NCBI GenBank assembly: GCA_038502055.1 | Contig: JAXRKN010000044.1 | Coordinates: 5,604,001-5,668,000 of the forward strand | DNA length: 64,000 nt | Source of the DNA: Tanytarsus gracilentus | Lineage: Eukaryota > Arthropoda > Insecta > Diptera > Chironomidae | Direction of reading: 5' to 3' | Shown here: piece by piece, positions 1 to 12,802 of the stretch | Layout: each line of letters opens with the position of its first letter | Position numbering within the stretch: position 1 is the first letter of the stretch | Position numbers and translations under genes: made by a program | Notes under the pieces: generated by a model | What the model was told of the DNA's origin: nothing | Database searches by the model: none | What the model saw: only the letters and a program-made list of their open reading frames with translations

Positions 1-2067
1 AAATCTAGCTCAATTCTATCGGTTTCATTTTTTTTTTTGTATTGAAAAATGCACTTAACCGATAATAGTAATTTTCTTTATCAGCTGTATTTACTTTTCA
101 TTCATGTACATTCAATAGTACATAAGTAGTAATATCATAAAAGTTATTGACTTTCAAAGAGGTAAAAAATGTATATAAATATAAAATTACACTTGAACTT
201 TTGAAAGATTATTTTAAGGATCTCTTTATAATACTTTCAAGTTATTTCATAAAGTCAATTAATAAAATTAAACACAATCACATGATGAGATAATAAAACG
301 GTTTTTTATAAAACTATAATTTTTTTATTCACTTTCTCTGCCCCACGATCTCCGCGTAATCGCTTTACGAGATTCTTTTACTGTGTTTCATATACAGACA
401 TATTTTCGCGAACTTGTGGAGAATGAGAGAATCGTAAAAATTTATATTGCACACTCTTAAAATTTTTTAAACGCATTTTTTATTCCATTTGGGTTTATTA
501 AAAAATTTGTTCGGCTTCGAGTGAAATGAGCACTTTTTTCGTTAAAAAATCTCACTTTTTATTTTTAAAGCACTCATAATGGCATGTAAAATTTAAATTC
601 TTACTAACCGGTGATCATTAAGAGAACGAGCAAAATTGGCGATCACATAAACGTATCGTAAATAAAATCGTTCTCTCGTAAAGTTCTTTGTATAAGTTTG
701 AGGGGCGGGAACACTAAACTTTTTAATAAAATATTTTTATGAAAAATTTTATTTAAAATTTTTTAATTTATTAAACACTGACTTGTGTCCCACCACCTCG
801 TCATAACAAGTTTTTTTTCTTTTCCCGTAAAAAAATACTCGCACACATCATCAATTGAATAAAATATTTTTCGCGAGCTGTTGCCAATTTACAACTTTGC
901 ACTCCTCATTCGCTTCTTCTTTCACTGAATGCGAAAAGAGAAACGAGATTAAACTCGACATGTCGTGTTTACGCATGAAACATCACGTTTTATGACACAA
1001 AAAAGAAGTTTCTTAACGGACTATTGCGCAAAAAAATTGAACAAATGTGTACGAAAGTTCATAGCACTTTATTAGATTGTGCACAATTTAATAATGTCGC
1101 TGCTGAATGCCTACATTGTGCACAATTTACTATTCATTATTATTGCACTTTTGTTTCAACTGCTGCTGCTCCTTTGGATTGTTGTTGCTGATATAATTTT
1201 TTTTGCGAGCTTACAAGAACTGGTTTTTCTCTCGATGCTTGTCTCGCCTCTCTTTCTCCAGCGATTGTATTTTTCAATGAAGGGGTGGAACACAAAATTT
1301 TCTTCTCAAATTTCTAACTTAATTATTTTTATTGATTTAAAAAAATGAAGAAATAATTTGAAATTTCTGAGTGTCCCTCATCTTTTATATAAAGTTTGTA
1401 AGAAAATTAAATGAGAATTTTTGCGAGACAAGGGAGCAACTGCAAGTTGAGGCCGCATACATAATGTTTTTACCGTTTTGCACATAAGAATCGAGCATGT
1501 ATGTGATGACGATATTAAGAATGGAAAAAATTATGTAATTTCACATCGGCAGAGCGACGATTTCAAATAGTAATTTTCATTTCGCTTTTTACTCTTTCTT
1601 CTTCTCACACACATCGAGCCACTTCTGAGTTTGTTCTGATGGCACAATGTCAAGAAAATTGCCTCATTGTGTGAAATGAAAAGTAGATTTTTTACTCCGT
1701 CTCACATGAAGATTCGATTCATAACGTGAATAAGTAATGGAGCATCGTCGACCGAGAGAATGAAAATAATAATTTTAGAATATTTTTCTTAAACTTCTTC
1801 TTAATGCCTCCGAGACATTCCTTCACGACATATTGTAAATTATTTGAGGATGTACATAGCAGGAGAGAGAGAGGAAAGAGCAAATAAAAATCGTGAGCAT
1901 ACATTCGATGACAATTATGTCGCTTTTATTTACGTGCTTCTGTCAAAATCTTTGATCTTTTCATGAAGTTTAATTGCAAGGGATGAAAACATTTTATTTT
2001 CTAAATTAAATATTCATTCCTTGTCACTTTCAAACCCGTTTTTAAATAATCAAATGAAAATACTCAC
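1..2067. other. A+T-rich non-coding stretch, left edge
   Basis: I see no reading frame here with protein-like composition and no paired splice sites. The stretch is A+T-rich with scattered GAGA/TCTC runs. If the exon at 2068-2146 is real, this is intron of that leftward gene. Confidence 0.5.
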
Positions 2068-2146
2068 TTAATTCCATATCACGTTCAATAAACTGTTCGC
2101 TATCCAAATCACCATCGGATTCTGTTCCCGAATCGTGACAATCAAT
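2068..2146 (-). CDS. Internal exon of an unidentified acidic protein, gene extends off the left edge
   Basis: A 79-base open segment on the minus strand is bounded by a good acceptor (CTCTTTGCAG just above 2146) and a good donor (GTGAGTA just below 2068). One frame reads 26 codons plus one base and is rich in Asp, Glu and Ser: IDCHDSGTESDGDLDSEQF, followed by IERDMEL. A second frame reads up to a terminal stop; the third has an early stop. The peptide looks like a disordered acidic linker with potential phosphorylation sites. I do not recognise the family. The TATA/Inr promoter at 8830-8869 points towards this exon, so the two may belong to one gene with a long first intron, but nothing in the window proves it. 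Confidence 0.5.
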
Positions 2147-5100
2147 CTGCAAAGAGGCGAAAAAAATAGATATCTAGAATAAAATGTCTAAAATGACTAA
2201 TCGAGTTAATTTAAACAGTTTTTTTAAAGTGTATATAGCGAATTAGATAATCTGAGATCAATTCTGTGTTGAGTGTAAATGATGAATGCAAATGATGCCG
2301 GCAACAAGAACCATTTCAATAGCAATTTAAGCTTTAGCGGTTTAGATCGGTCAAATGTGATGCAAGGGTGGAAAACATGAATTTTTAAATTCAAAAAGAT
2401 TGCTACAAAAAAATCAAAAAGTTTCCATCTCACTGTCGATCTATCAATTCGATTTTCATGACATAACAGTAGAAATAATTTTTCTATCAATCTTTCACTC
2501 GGGCACTTTTATCAGCAGTAAAAAAAGAGAGGAAAGTACTCGCCGGACAAGGTTAAACGTTCTTCCTTCAAGCGTTACCTAGACAAAAGAGAGATCTCAC
2601 TTTTTATTCTTTTTTCGAATCCACTACAAGCACGCACACAGAACAACAAGTTCACTTCAATTGCATGGTGTACACTCGAGCACACGAAACGAGTTCTAAT
2701 GAAGATAATAAATATTTATGAATTCCCACATCGTTCACACTAATTAACATTTTTTGCCTTCCACAAATTATCCGACAATCTCAAAATTGAAACCATAATT
2801 TCATATTACAACCGCGCTCTCCGACTCTCCGAACTTATTTCCATTTTGCAGCCATTTATTTTGTTGCGCGATTGTTCTATTGTCGATTCTTTTAGCAATT
2901 GGGCTTCTCGATGCTGAAGGTATGAGCGGTATGAGCTTAATTATTGTTAAAAATAATCGAATGTATTTTGAAGTGTATGCGATGTTAAAATTAATGCTCT
3001 TGAGCTTTATCGTAAGATGATTTTATGAAATTTACGCTGCCATGTTTCAATGGGGTGGAAACTTTGAACTTTAAAATTTTGGAGGATTTAAAAATTAACA
3101 TTTTTTTTATAAAATATTCAAAAATAATTAAAAAATGTTTTAATAAAAAAGTTCACATCCCCTGAAATTATTTCAACGCTAAGAATATTTAAGCCTTTTA
3201 CGAGCACCAAACGATGGGTAGTTAAAGCTTATGCAAAAAGAACGATATTGAATATCGCTCATTAAAAGTTCGCTTGCGGCTGATGGCGAGAAGAGTTTGA
3301 GTAATTTTCTTTTATGATATTTGCTCCACGGTATTGAGCTTAAAGCACTTCATACATACATATTTTGCAAAACGACGTGAATCTGTTTGAGAAAAACACA
3401 AAAAGTTGTTTGGATTTAATTTGGTTACACGAGCAAGAGAGAGAGAAACCGCATGTCTGTCCGGAGTAATGATATTATACATATTATTGCTTCTCGAGAT
3501 AAATATCTATTAACTATATTATGTACGCTTAGAATACAACAATTTATTCAGTCAATGAAGAACAAAGAGAGAGTGAGAATATCCCAGGGTTGGTCGCGTT
3601 TTAAAGCGTTATTTCTTACAAAGTTTTTTAAGTTAATTAAATCGAATGAATAATAAAATTCATGCAAAATCAACGGGGTTGGAAACTTGGGTTTAAAATT
3701 TAAATAATTAAAAATATTTTATAAAAAATAAATAAAAAATTGCAAACTCTAGAAATTAAAATGTAAAAGTTTCCGTCCCCTTTAGAAAAATCTTCCATCC
3801 CCTGCTGATTCGGATGTGTATAGTATAAAAATACATAAAGAATTAATATTGTATACTTTTCGGTGTGTATTCAAAAAAAACTAGAATGTACTGCTGATGA
3901 ACATGCTTCGATTACGTTCCACATTCACGCTTTCTGCCCAAGCGAGGAAGAAGTGCTCGACATTGTCTGCAATATACATGGCAACATTATGTGAATGTTT
4001 AAAAAAGTTTTCTTATTGCCGAAAATTCTCTCTCTCTCTCTCGCCTCGGAGATACTGGCGATGATGGTAGTAGAACAGAAATGGATTGTGCAATGTGTGT
4101 ATTACGGAGTACATAAAGAAAAATATTTTACAACTTTTCGAGTTGTATTTTTTGCTTTCCTTTCACAACAATTCAATTCTTCTCGCTCGCCTTCGTCTCG
4201 ATTCGTTCTCATACTCCCACAGTTATTAAATTTTCATGCTCTTTTTTCCGCAGAACATAAGAAAAGCCTTGTTGTATATTTACTCGAGCTAGTTCCTTCT
4301 TATTTTTATTCCTTCTCGGGCAAGACACATTCCAATTTTTGTTCTACTGGTTCTTCTTCGTCTTGATCACTTTTTTTTGCTTCTCTCTCTCGCGTTGCCA
4401 GTAATATATCTTTTATGTCACAACAATTTCCAGCATCAGCAATGCTGCGAGGAGAGAAACACAAAAATAAAAGCAAAAGCGACCTCATCAGAGCGAAAAG
4501 AAGCGTACAAAGTTTTGTCATAAATTCAATATCTGCTTATGCTTTGAATGTGTAAAAAAATAAAATTCTTTTAATATCCTCAACCCAGTGAGAAAAATAT
4601 ATCTTAAATTTCTCGAATAGTCAAATTTTGAAGCTTTTTCTTTGGGCTCGTTTGTGGGAAGAGCTTTCGTCTTCTTCTCACACTCTTTACCAAAGCGACG
4701 TGACTTGATAGTAAGAATTTTTCTTTATGTCTCTTTTTCTTCTCGTCTCGCACAATTTTGTGTATGCTTATTTTTCATTCTTTTCTCTCTCTCACTCTAA
4801 TTCTAAAGAAGAAGGAAAAAATCTCACTCACACAAAATCTTTCAAGAGCACTCGACGTTGAGAGTGAGGCAGTAGAACCAGTCTTCTGAGAATGTATTTG
4901 AATTATACATAAAAAAGAAGAGAAATAATACATTTGTAATGTGTGAAGGTGGGAAGAATAAAAATAGCAATAAAAAAATACGATATTCTTGAAAATAAAA
5001 AGAATCAAGGTCATTTAGGACAATTTCGGAACGTTCTCTCTCTCTCTCTCACTCACTCTCTTTTACACTTGAAAGCTTTCTTTTTATTGGAGTTATTCAC

Positions 5101-8100
5101 CAGCATGAGTGGCTACGAGCAGCAGCGAAGCAGAGCAGTGCCACGTTTAAGCGCTTAATGACCAGGAAACATTTATGAAATCTCCTTATCACTTTCTGCC
5201 TCTCTTGCTCTCACCCATAAATCGCATCATGCAGTGCAAGCACATAAATATCGCCTTTTCTCATTCACTGCCTTCTTTTCGGTTGTGCTTTTTTTATGGG
5301 AGACAGCGAAAAAAATGATGATACAAATCCTTAAATACTTCGCATGCCTTGGTCATATTCAAGGGGAGTTAAACTCTGGTTTAAGCTCTTATGTCCTTAA
5401 GAATCTCAACAGAGTAAAAGCCCTTTCGATTTAAGCGTAAAATACCGATCTGCGAGTGAGAGAGCGAAAATCGTTTTTGAGCTAAAGCCAATAAATTTTC
5501 ATTGCATGGAACGCGAACGTGGCAGAATAATGATACATTGTTTCAATATAAATAATAATTGTTTTTTTTTCGCTTTCCGTTCTTTCTTTATATTTTTACA
5601 CAATTCCTCTCCGACTTTGCATCGTCATCAACATCAAGTTGATTTTTCGATAACTCGAATATTTTTTTTTGTTTGTGTAAGAATAGAAAAAAAAGGATGG
5701 TGTTGATGTTTCGAGTTAAAGGAGTTGAGTTGAAGGTTATGAATCCATTTTAAGGTTTCAAAAATGTCCAAGGGTGTGATATTCAGTTTAATTTATCTTA
5801 AAGTTTAAAATTGCAAAAAAATTTGTAGAAAAAAAAATAGTAAAAGGAAAAGGCCAAACAGCCATTCATACATGCGGACTCATAAATTTAAAAGCAAAAA
5901 TGTGTGTACGAGAAATGGTTTTCTCAAGCAATAAATCTCCTCACTCCGTGAATGTGTACAAAACTTATTCTTTACCATACGCGCCAATATGTGTTGAACA
6001 TACGAGACTCTGTTGGTCAAACGAATATTCTTAATACACTTATCGTGATCACGATTTTCGAATTAGAAGTGAGAGAGAGAACGAAAAAATATTTCTACGG
6101 CATAATTTTTACTTTTGTTTGGAATCTCGAGAACATTATTATGATTATTATTATTATAGTACCGTGAGATGTCCATAAATCCCCACAAAACTCAAATCGA
6201 TGCCTAGTCAGTCTGCTGCTCTTTCAACTTCTTTTCTCCGAGAGAGTCCAAAGCCATAAACATTTTACTGTTTTCTCATACACCCTGATTGCTTTTTCGC
6301 TGCTGCAAAAAAGAGCTCGTATATTCTCTGTTCTTCTTCTTCTTTTTTGTTGCCATTGTTTGAAATAATAAATGAAAATTTATTGCAAATTAAACTATAA
6401 TGATTTGTTAGGTATATTTCGCTACAGCACACCAATCAGACAATAATTTTTATGTACACGTTCTTTCTCATTTTTTTTCATTCATTTATTCTCAATAGCT
6501 CTTCTCAAATTGCAGCCATGGATGTGCTGTGGAGCAGTAAAAATTTTGATGATATTTAATTGAAAATAAAACCATAAAAAATTCTAGGAATATTTTTTTT
6601 TTGTTATAAAAATTTCAAGTTTTAAAATATTTATTGATGTTTTTCGCAAATTTAAATTTCAAACAAGCTTCTCGAAGAGAATCTGGCAAAAAAAAAGATT
6701 CAATCAATAATCTTTTTATCTTGAGAATGACAAGCGAAACTCTTTATACACTTTCTTTCAACTTTTTTTCTACACACATTTCAATGCTTTAAATCCGTAA
6801 CAAATCGACACATGCCCACACTCTCGAAACATTTTATGATGATGAGGTTGAATTCTTTCAATTCAATCATATGTAATTAAAATATTGACATTTTAAAGTT
6901 CTAATGCTGAATAATGCTTTTTTTTACAAGTGATGAACGAATTTTTAACAAGTCATCGTTTTCATGAACGTGAATTCCTCTCAAAATAATAATATATTCA
7001 TCCATTATAGTCAACGACGCTTGATATCGATTTTAATTCACACTTGCGGGACGTGATTAGTAGTGAAAATTTGTATGCGGGAGGTTGAAATTTAATAGGA
7101 AAGTCTTTTATTTTAGAATATTATTATTTTAAAAAGAAGAAATTTCTTCTTTTGACAAATTTATTATTAAAAAAATTTTGGATCTATTCAATTTCAACTA
7201 AGAACAATTCTAAAATTTTCAAAACATTTAATTATCATAAGAAGGCAATAGAACTCGTAGGTGTATTTGAACAGAACAATTCTAATTGAATTTGAGGCTT
7301 TAAGCAATGTCAAATATATTTGGCAGAAGATTGTGAATCGAAGATAGTCGAGAGTATTCATCATTCTAATCGTTTAGACATTCGAGAAAAATAATAAATT
7401 AACATAATCTGCACAACATTCAAATTAGAATAGAAATTTGACATTAAGTACTAAGTGTCCATTACTGCGTGAAAGGATTTATCAGCCATAAAATCTAAGT
7501 TGAAAAGGAAAACACCAGAAGCTAATAAAAAACACGCGAAAAAACCCCGAGACAGGTTGGAAATGATATGAAAAAATATAATTTTTTTTTTCTACAAGCG
7601 TTCGCTTTTCCCATTCCATTTTTGCGTTTATATTATTTTCGCCCCGTTTGTAACCTTCAAGCATTTTCCATTCAAGAAAGAAAGAACCGTTCGAATGAAT
7701 CGTCTTCGCTCTCACTCCACAAAGCCGGAGTAAGAAGAAAAATTTTCATTTTCAAAGTCATGTTCGGGAAAACGTGCGAAAAAGCAATTTCCCATTGAGA
7801 GAGTGAGTGAGAGAGAGAATTTTCATGTGCACACAAGGAAAGAAATTTCCTCGCAAAAAATAAATTCTACTAACACATTGGTGAGTTATGACATAATCAT
7901 ACATGGGAGAGAATTGAGAGAAATTTCTTCTTTTTACTCTTGCGAGAGCGACTCAACATCCAGAAATTCACAATTTTCACTAAACATGCATATAAAACCG
8001 AAAAAAAAGGAATAAAAAATATCATTATGGCGGGGGGTATGGATGAGAAATATTTTTATGAGTCGCAACATTTTATTGCTCCAGACAGCGACTTTTTTTT

Positions 8101-8829
8101 CTTTCGGCCTGATAGTAATGTAAGAAGTTGTAAAATTTCACTCATCAGCTTTTTAAAATTGCAAAAAAAATTCTCAACTCACCTTTTCGTTAGAATTTTC
8201 TTCATTAATTGATTGAGTTTTTAATTTGTGCGTTAAATATCTTAACATTTTTTTAAACACGAAAGAAAGGCTTTAAAACTTTTTTAAATAATTTATCAAG
8301 TTTTACAAATTTTTCTCGATAAAACTTTCACACTTGAAAAAATTTGTTGAGCCGCTTTTGCATTTTTTTCCTCCTCGCCTTCGTTTAATGTCTCAATTAT
8401 CGATTTTTCTCAAGTACTTGGATTTTCCAAATGCAAAAAAATGGTTTTATGATTTATTGTACGATAAAAATTTCCTCCACTGCAATTTTCCGCGATAAAT
8501 TAATTTTCTAGATGAGAAATTTCTAGGTTTTACTTTAATTAACTTTTTCCGGCGAGAGTAAAAAACATTAAAATTTTAATTCACAACTTTTTTTGGTAAC
8601 ATTTTTCTTCGAATTTATTTAACTTTTTTGACTTCACTCCTTAATTAAAAATCCTTCACCGAAAAAACTCAACGAGCTCCACCAAGTTCTGAACTATTTT
8701 CCACCAGTTCTTCGAGTCAAATAAAAAAATAGTTGCTCATGTTCTCGCCACACAAAATGCACACACAAAATAAAAAAAGTCCGTCCAGATGATGAATACA
8801 GACGCAAAGTTCTCTCGCACTCGCTCATT
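2147..8829. other. Probable long intron or 5' region, no gene recognised
   Basis: About 6.7 kb of A+T-rich sequence with many GAGA/CTCT runs (for example 4028-4042 and 5036-5060). The reading frames here are short and low-complexity, dominated by Phe, Ser, Lys and Leu, with no domain I recognise. It fits the first intron of the gene represented by the exon at 2068-2146, which is inference. Confidence 0.4.
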
Positions 8830-8869
8830 GAAACTGAAAACTCCAGCTTGGCTCTCTCTCGTTTTTATA
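8830..8869 (-). promoter_or_regulatory. Core promoter, TATA box plus initiator, leftward
   Basis: On the minus strand TATAAAA starts at 8869 and TCAGTTTC covers 8837-8830, with the presumed +1 A at 8835. The 34-base spacing is the same as at four other promoters in this window. GAGAG elements lie between and below them. The predicted transcript runs left towards the exon at 2068-2146 and starts with sequence that looks like untranslated leader. Confidence 0.5.
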
Positions 8870-9205
8870 AGTTAGCAACAAATAAATTGAGCTTTTATGT
8901 TTCAAGTTTCTGTTTCATTGGTGATTAAAAAAATTCTGTGAAAAGTTTTTAAACTTAAAAAAGTTTACGAAATAAATTGCGCTGTAACACCTCCTCAAGT
9001 TGTAATAATTTTCTTGTTGTATATTCTTACTATACACACGGTTATATCATACTTTTTTGCGATAATATTGGTGCTACTACGAAACGTGTGTGTTGTACAT
9101 TATATTTTTTTTTGCTACATAAGAATTGAGACGTGGTGCAACATGATAAAATGATGTATGTAACTTTTTGTTCCTCTCTTTCATTTTTTTTTGTTCAGAG
9201 AGAAT

Positions 9206-9520
9206 ATGGCAACGCAGAAAATTCGAAGTAAGCGTAAAAGAACAACAAGCCATGAACGTGAACCTCCGTCGACACCGCCGCAAGAGAGTGAACAAGTGAG
9301 AGCGACCAAATTGGATGGACAAAAAGTCAACTTGTGTCAGAGACTCGGAAAGTCGATTGAGGATCTTTTGGTATCATGCAGAAATGAAACTTTTCGAGAA
9401 CAATGCTTGGAGATACTTGGGGCTGAGAATGGAAGTGATGCGGGCATCAAAACAAGAGAATTGGCAATGAAACTCAAGGACAGTCGACAAAAATCAAGAA
9501 AGAAGAAGAAGCATTCATAA
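9206..9520 (+). CDS. Small lysine/arginine-rich protein, 104 residues, unknown function
   Basis: This ORF begins MATQKIRSKRKRTTSHE and ends DSRQKSRKKKKHS before TAA. I start at the ATG at 9206. The upstream TTTTTTTTGTTCAG has the look of a splice acceptor, so a 5' non-coding exon is likely. The basic N- and C-terminal clusters resemble nuclear localisation signals. The middle (about residues 35-85) has a mixed, globular-looking composition with three cysteines and predicted helices. AATAAA lies 31 bases after the stop. Unlike the surrounding frames, it has few Phe/Lys homopolymer codons. I do not recognise the family; a chromatin- or RNA-associated protein is only a guess from charge. It is the only plausible plus-strand gene in the window. 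Confidence 0.6.
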   Translation: MATQKIRSKRKRTTSHEREPPSTPPQESEQVRATKLDGQKVNLCQRLGKSIEDLLVSCRNETFREQCLEILGAENGSDAGIKTRELAMKLKDSRQKSRKKKKHS

Positions 9521-9550
9521 GAACTTTTGAGATGGTGTTAATGAATGTAA

Positions 9551-9556
9551 AATAAA
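9551..9556 (+). terminator. Polyadenylation signal AATAAA
   Basis: A canonical AATAAA 31 bases downstream of the stop codon of the small basic ORF supports a transcript ending here. Confidence 0.5.
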
Positions 9557-9658
9557 TTATGAGAAATTATTCTAGCGAGTTTTTTTAATGGATGAAAAAG
9601 TTTTATACGAGGAAAAATTAATAATCCTCGACTATTAGTCACAATGAGTGTGATAATG

Positions 9659-9682
9659 CTCTCTCTCTCTCTCTCTCTCTCT
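9659..9682. repeat. (CT)n microsatellite
   Basis: About twelve uninterrupted CT dinucleotides. Shorter (TC)n runs occur elsewhere in the window, for example 21057-21071. Confidence 0.9.
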
Positions 9683-10742
9683 TTTTTATGACTTGACTAT
9701 GTCTCGGATGTCATATCATTCGTAAAAAATGCGCTAAGAAGATGAATAAAATCAATGAAAAATTCCACTAAGCACCAAACACGTACAAACGAGTGTAGAA
9801 ATTCTCAAAAATAAAATATACAAGAGCAAAAAGAATTAACGAAAGAAAAAAAAGAGAGTGAGCGAGGGAAAGAGAGAAAAAATTATGTGAAAGAAACAAA
9901 AAATCGTGAATGAAGTGTGGAAGTAGGACGCAAGCACATTTTACTACAGAAAAATGTGTTGGAAGTGTGTAAGAATGCCTTTTTATTCTTTTTTCTTTCC
10001 TCGTTCGTTGGAAATCTACTACGAACTTTATTGACATGCGTAGAAAAATAACTAGTAACAAAATTCTTTGGGGAAGTTTCAATTTAAAATAATTTTTTTT
10101 TGGCCATGACACTGAGAAATCATTAATTGATGTAATGGATGAGTTTTTAACAATTTTTAGCACCTTCGTCACAATTTATTAAATTTGATGATATTTCAGA
10201 ATTTTTTGCACCAACACAAGCGACCTCCATTAAAAATTTCGGACATATGACTTTTTTCACATACAATTTTCGAATGACAACAACAAGTTTGACTTTGAGA
10301 ATGAAATTTACCTTTTTTCACCTTCCTGAGTTCTATTGATAGCTTTATGTTGATTTTTAAGCTTATTTATTTCTATTTCCGACAATTTTTTTCATCACTT
10401 ACACCAATTTTAGTAATTTTCAAGCCAAATTTTTCGGCAGACTATTTTTGTTGTTTGATCTGATCGAAGCTATATGCGTAAATTTTTTTCACTTTCTACG
10501 TTCTCTGTTTTCGTGTAGAATGGAACATTGGAAGCGGTTGGAAGTTACTTGGAACATGAGTAAATTTTATGAATGAAACTCATGTGAGCTAATGCTCTCT
10601 TTTCTCTATTGACCGCAAGATGGCGCAATTTAATGTAACTTTTAAAAATCTATCAACGGAAAATTCTTCATTTTTAAAAATTATTTAGATTTAATAATTA
10701 TCAAGTCGAACTCCTCAACCATTTTAATCTCACGTTGTTTTT
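9683..10742. other. Intergenic, no gene seen
   Basis: About 1 kb between the plus-strand small ORF and the end of the lipase array. A minus-strand frame at 9768-10172 is low-complexity (Phe/Leu/Ser) and starts in a purine-rich run; I treat it as chance. Confidence 0.5.
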
Positions 10743-10782
10743 TGTTTCAATCAGATTAATTCTATAATAATTTGTCTCTTCC

Positions 10783-12147
10783 TTAATTTCCATATTCAGA
10801 CTCAAAGAATCGCAAAATATCATAATAAAGATTTTTTCGAGCTCTTTTTCCATACCTAAAAAAATTTTTTTTTTTATTAATGAAAAATTAATGCGATATA
10901 AAATGTTCTTACGTGAAATCAATGTGATTATAATTTGGCACTACATAATAATGGCGGACGTTTTTTAATAATCCTATAAGATGCTCAACGTCCTATCAAA
11001 AAATTGATATTAATAAAATAAAAATTAATTAATTTGATTATTTTAATTTCTCAAATAAATTAATTTACTCACAGGCTTCGACGACAGAAGATCCTCAGGA
11101 GCTCGATAAATGTACATTGGAGCATCAACATTTTTCAAGTTATATTTTGGTGGTTCAGTTGAATTATAAATTGCTAAGTTTAAATTTCTTCCATGATCAA
11201 AATATCTAAATTTTCCACTGAAAAACCCTTGACCATAATGAATCAACTGGCGAGCACTTATTTTCCACGAAATGTGATCCACGAGATTTGGTAAAATTTT
11301 CTATAAAAAATTTTTTTAATTTAAAAAAATTCACTAAAATTTAATTTACCGAATCAAGTTCCTCCCTGTAGGTGTTCACTCCCACAATCGAATAAATGAC
11401 TCCCTTGCAAAGTTGCGTCGTTTGATAGTTTAAAGTTTCATTGCACAAAACTTTACTAATTGGACTGCCAAAAATTAAGATATTTCCTAAATTGAAAATT
11501 TTTTGTCCGGATGTAACAAAAGAGTCGGTAAGTGGTCTCGCAATTGCTCTAATTATTGGATTTGGCAAATATTTTTGAAAAGCGGTCGCCGCCAAAAGAT
11601 GAGCCTGTGCTATTTTTTCATTGTATTCGGGTCGCGTTGAGAGAAGAACCATAAGCGAAGTTGTGCCTTGTGAGTGTCCAACATAAAATAATTTCGGTTT
11701 TTTCGTATATGCGAGAACATAGTCGATCATTGCTGGCAAATCATAAAAGCCAATTTCGTGAAATGAAAAGCTCCATAAGCTATTTAAATCTGCCGTCCGA
11801 TAATTTACAGATGCGTGTCTATTGCCACGAGAATTTCCTAGCCACACGTCATAATTATTGTCAGCTAATAAATACGCGAGTGCTAACTTTTTTCCGGTCA
11901 TAAGATAGTCTGCTGATGCTGCGAAGAGTCCATGCATGAGGAACACTGGAATTGGTTTCACACCGTTGTTATTTTTCGGTGGAATTCTGTGAATTTTCAG
12001 CATCCAGCCGCCATCTTCGACCTCAACTTGATGCGATTCACCTCGATATCCTGCTTCTCTTATCAACTCGAGCGCATCATCACTATACGTATAATATGCA
12101 GTTGATCTTTCGATGGAAAATATCACGAAAAATATTAATTTTAACAT
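10783..12147 (-). CDS. Lipase paralogue A, acid-lipase (Lip3-like) alpha/beta hydrolase
   Basis: Four exons: 11350-12147, 11073-11300, 10913-10992 and 10783-10855, giving 392 residues, the usual size for the family. I start at MLKLIFFVIF, a signal peptide; the frame upstream has only a TTG. The N-terminal lipase-associated region is followed by LMHGLF (oxyanion HG near residue 72), DVWLGNSRG and the nucleophile elbow GHSQG (Ser159). The cap region is in exon 2. The likely acid is in YRAPEDLL (Asp336) and the His in NYNHIDF (His365). The triad is complete, so hydrolysis of neutral lipid esters outside the cell or in lysosomes is expected. The last intron (57 bases) splits the Thr codon right after HIDF and is absent from all other copies. 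The terminal exon reads YGKRARKNLYYDILRFFE. A near-identical copy of that exon and its 3' flank sits at 46842-46956. Confidence 0.88.
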
Positions 12148-12185
12148 TCTCGCAACACAATCCAAACAGAACGAGTTCTAACGTT

Positions 12186-12193
12186 CGACTGAC
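12186..12193 (-). promoter_or_regulatory. Initiator of lipase A
   Basis: GTCAGTCG on the minus strand places a TCAGT initiator A at 12190, giving a 43-base leader before the ATG at 12147. I see no clear TATA box at the expected distance. Confidence 0.35.
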
Positions 12194-12802
12194 TATAGAA
12201 GGCAATTAGAATCATGTAAGTGACGAACGTTTATCCCTCACTTCGATAGAGCTTTAATTTACGTATAATCATTTTTTTATTGGTGTGTCAAAAAAAAAAT
12301 ATTAATCTTTACACAAATTCTTAAATTGAGCAGAATAAAGATGAATATTATGCAGGCCATGAGAGATAGACGTTAATTATGTTTTTTTGATCATCACACA
12401 CATTACATTGACACGCCTATGTGACGTATCAAAACACGTTTTCACAATAAAGGATCACTATTTGGTTATTGATTTAGGGTTGACTTGAAATCGAAAGAAA
12501 TTGAGGTGTTACATTTTTTAATGTCTGATGAATATTTATCGAGTTACAAGTTCACTAATTTAAATCGTTTTTGACATTTCAATTAAATTCTAAATTTTAA
12601 ATGAAAAACAGCGCTCTAACACACTTCGTCACTATAATTAAACTTTTTTGCTTTGTTAATTTTTTAAAAATAATTTGATGATTTTGCGGTTCTTAACTTT
12701 TTTTATATCAACACTTTTCAGTTAAGATAAAACTAAGCTTTTGATATTTGCAACATTGTAGGAACTTTTTATCTCCTCGCAGACAGTCCCAAAAAAAATT
12801 AA

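Noticed and set aside
10701..10922. Minus-strand ORF at the end of lipase A
   Set aside because: Wrong frame across the last exon and an intron. The splice-consistent frame gives the expected lipase C-terminus.
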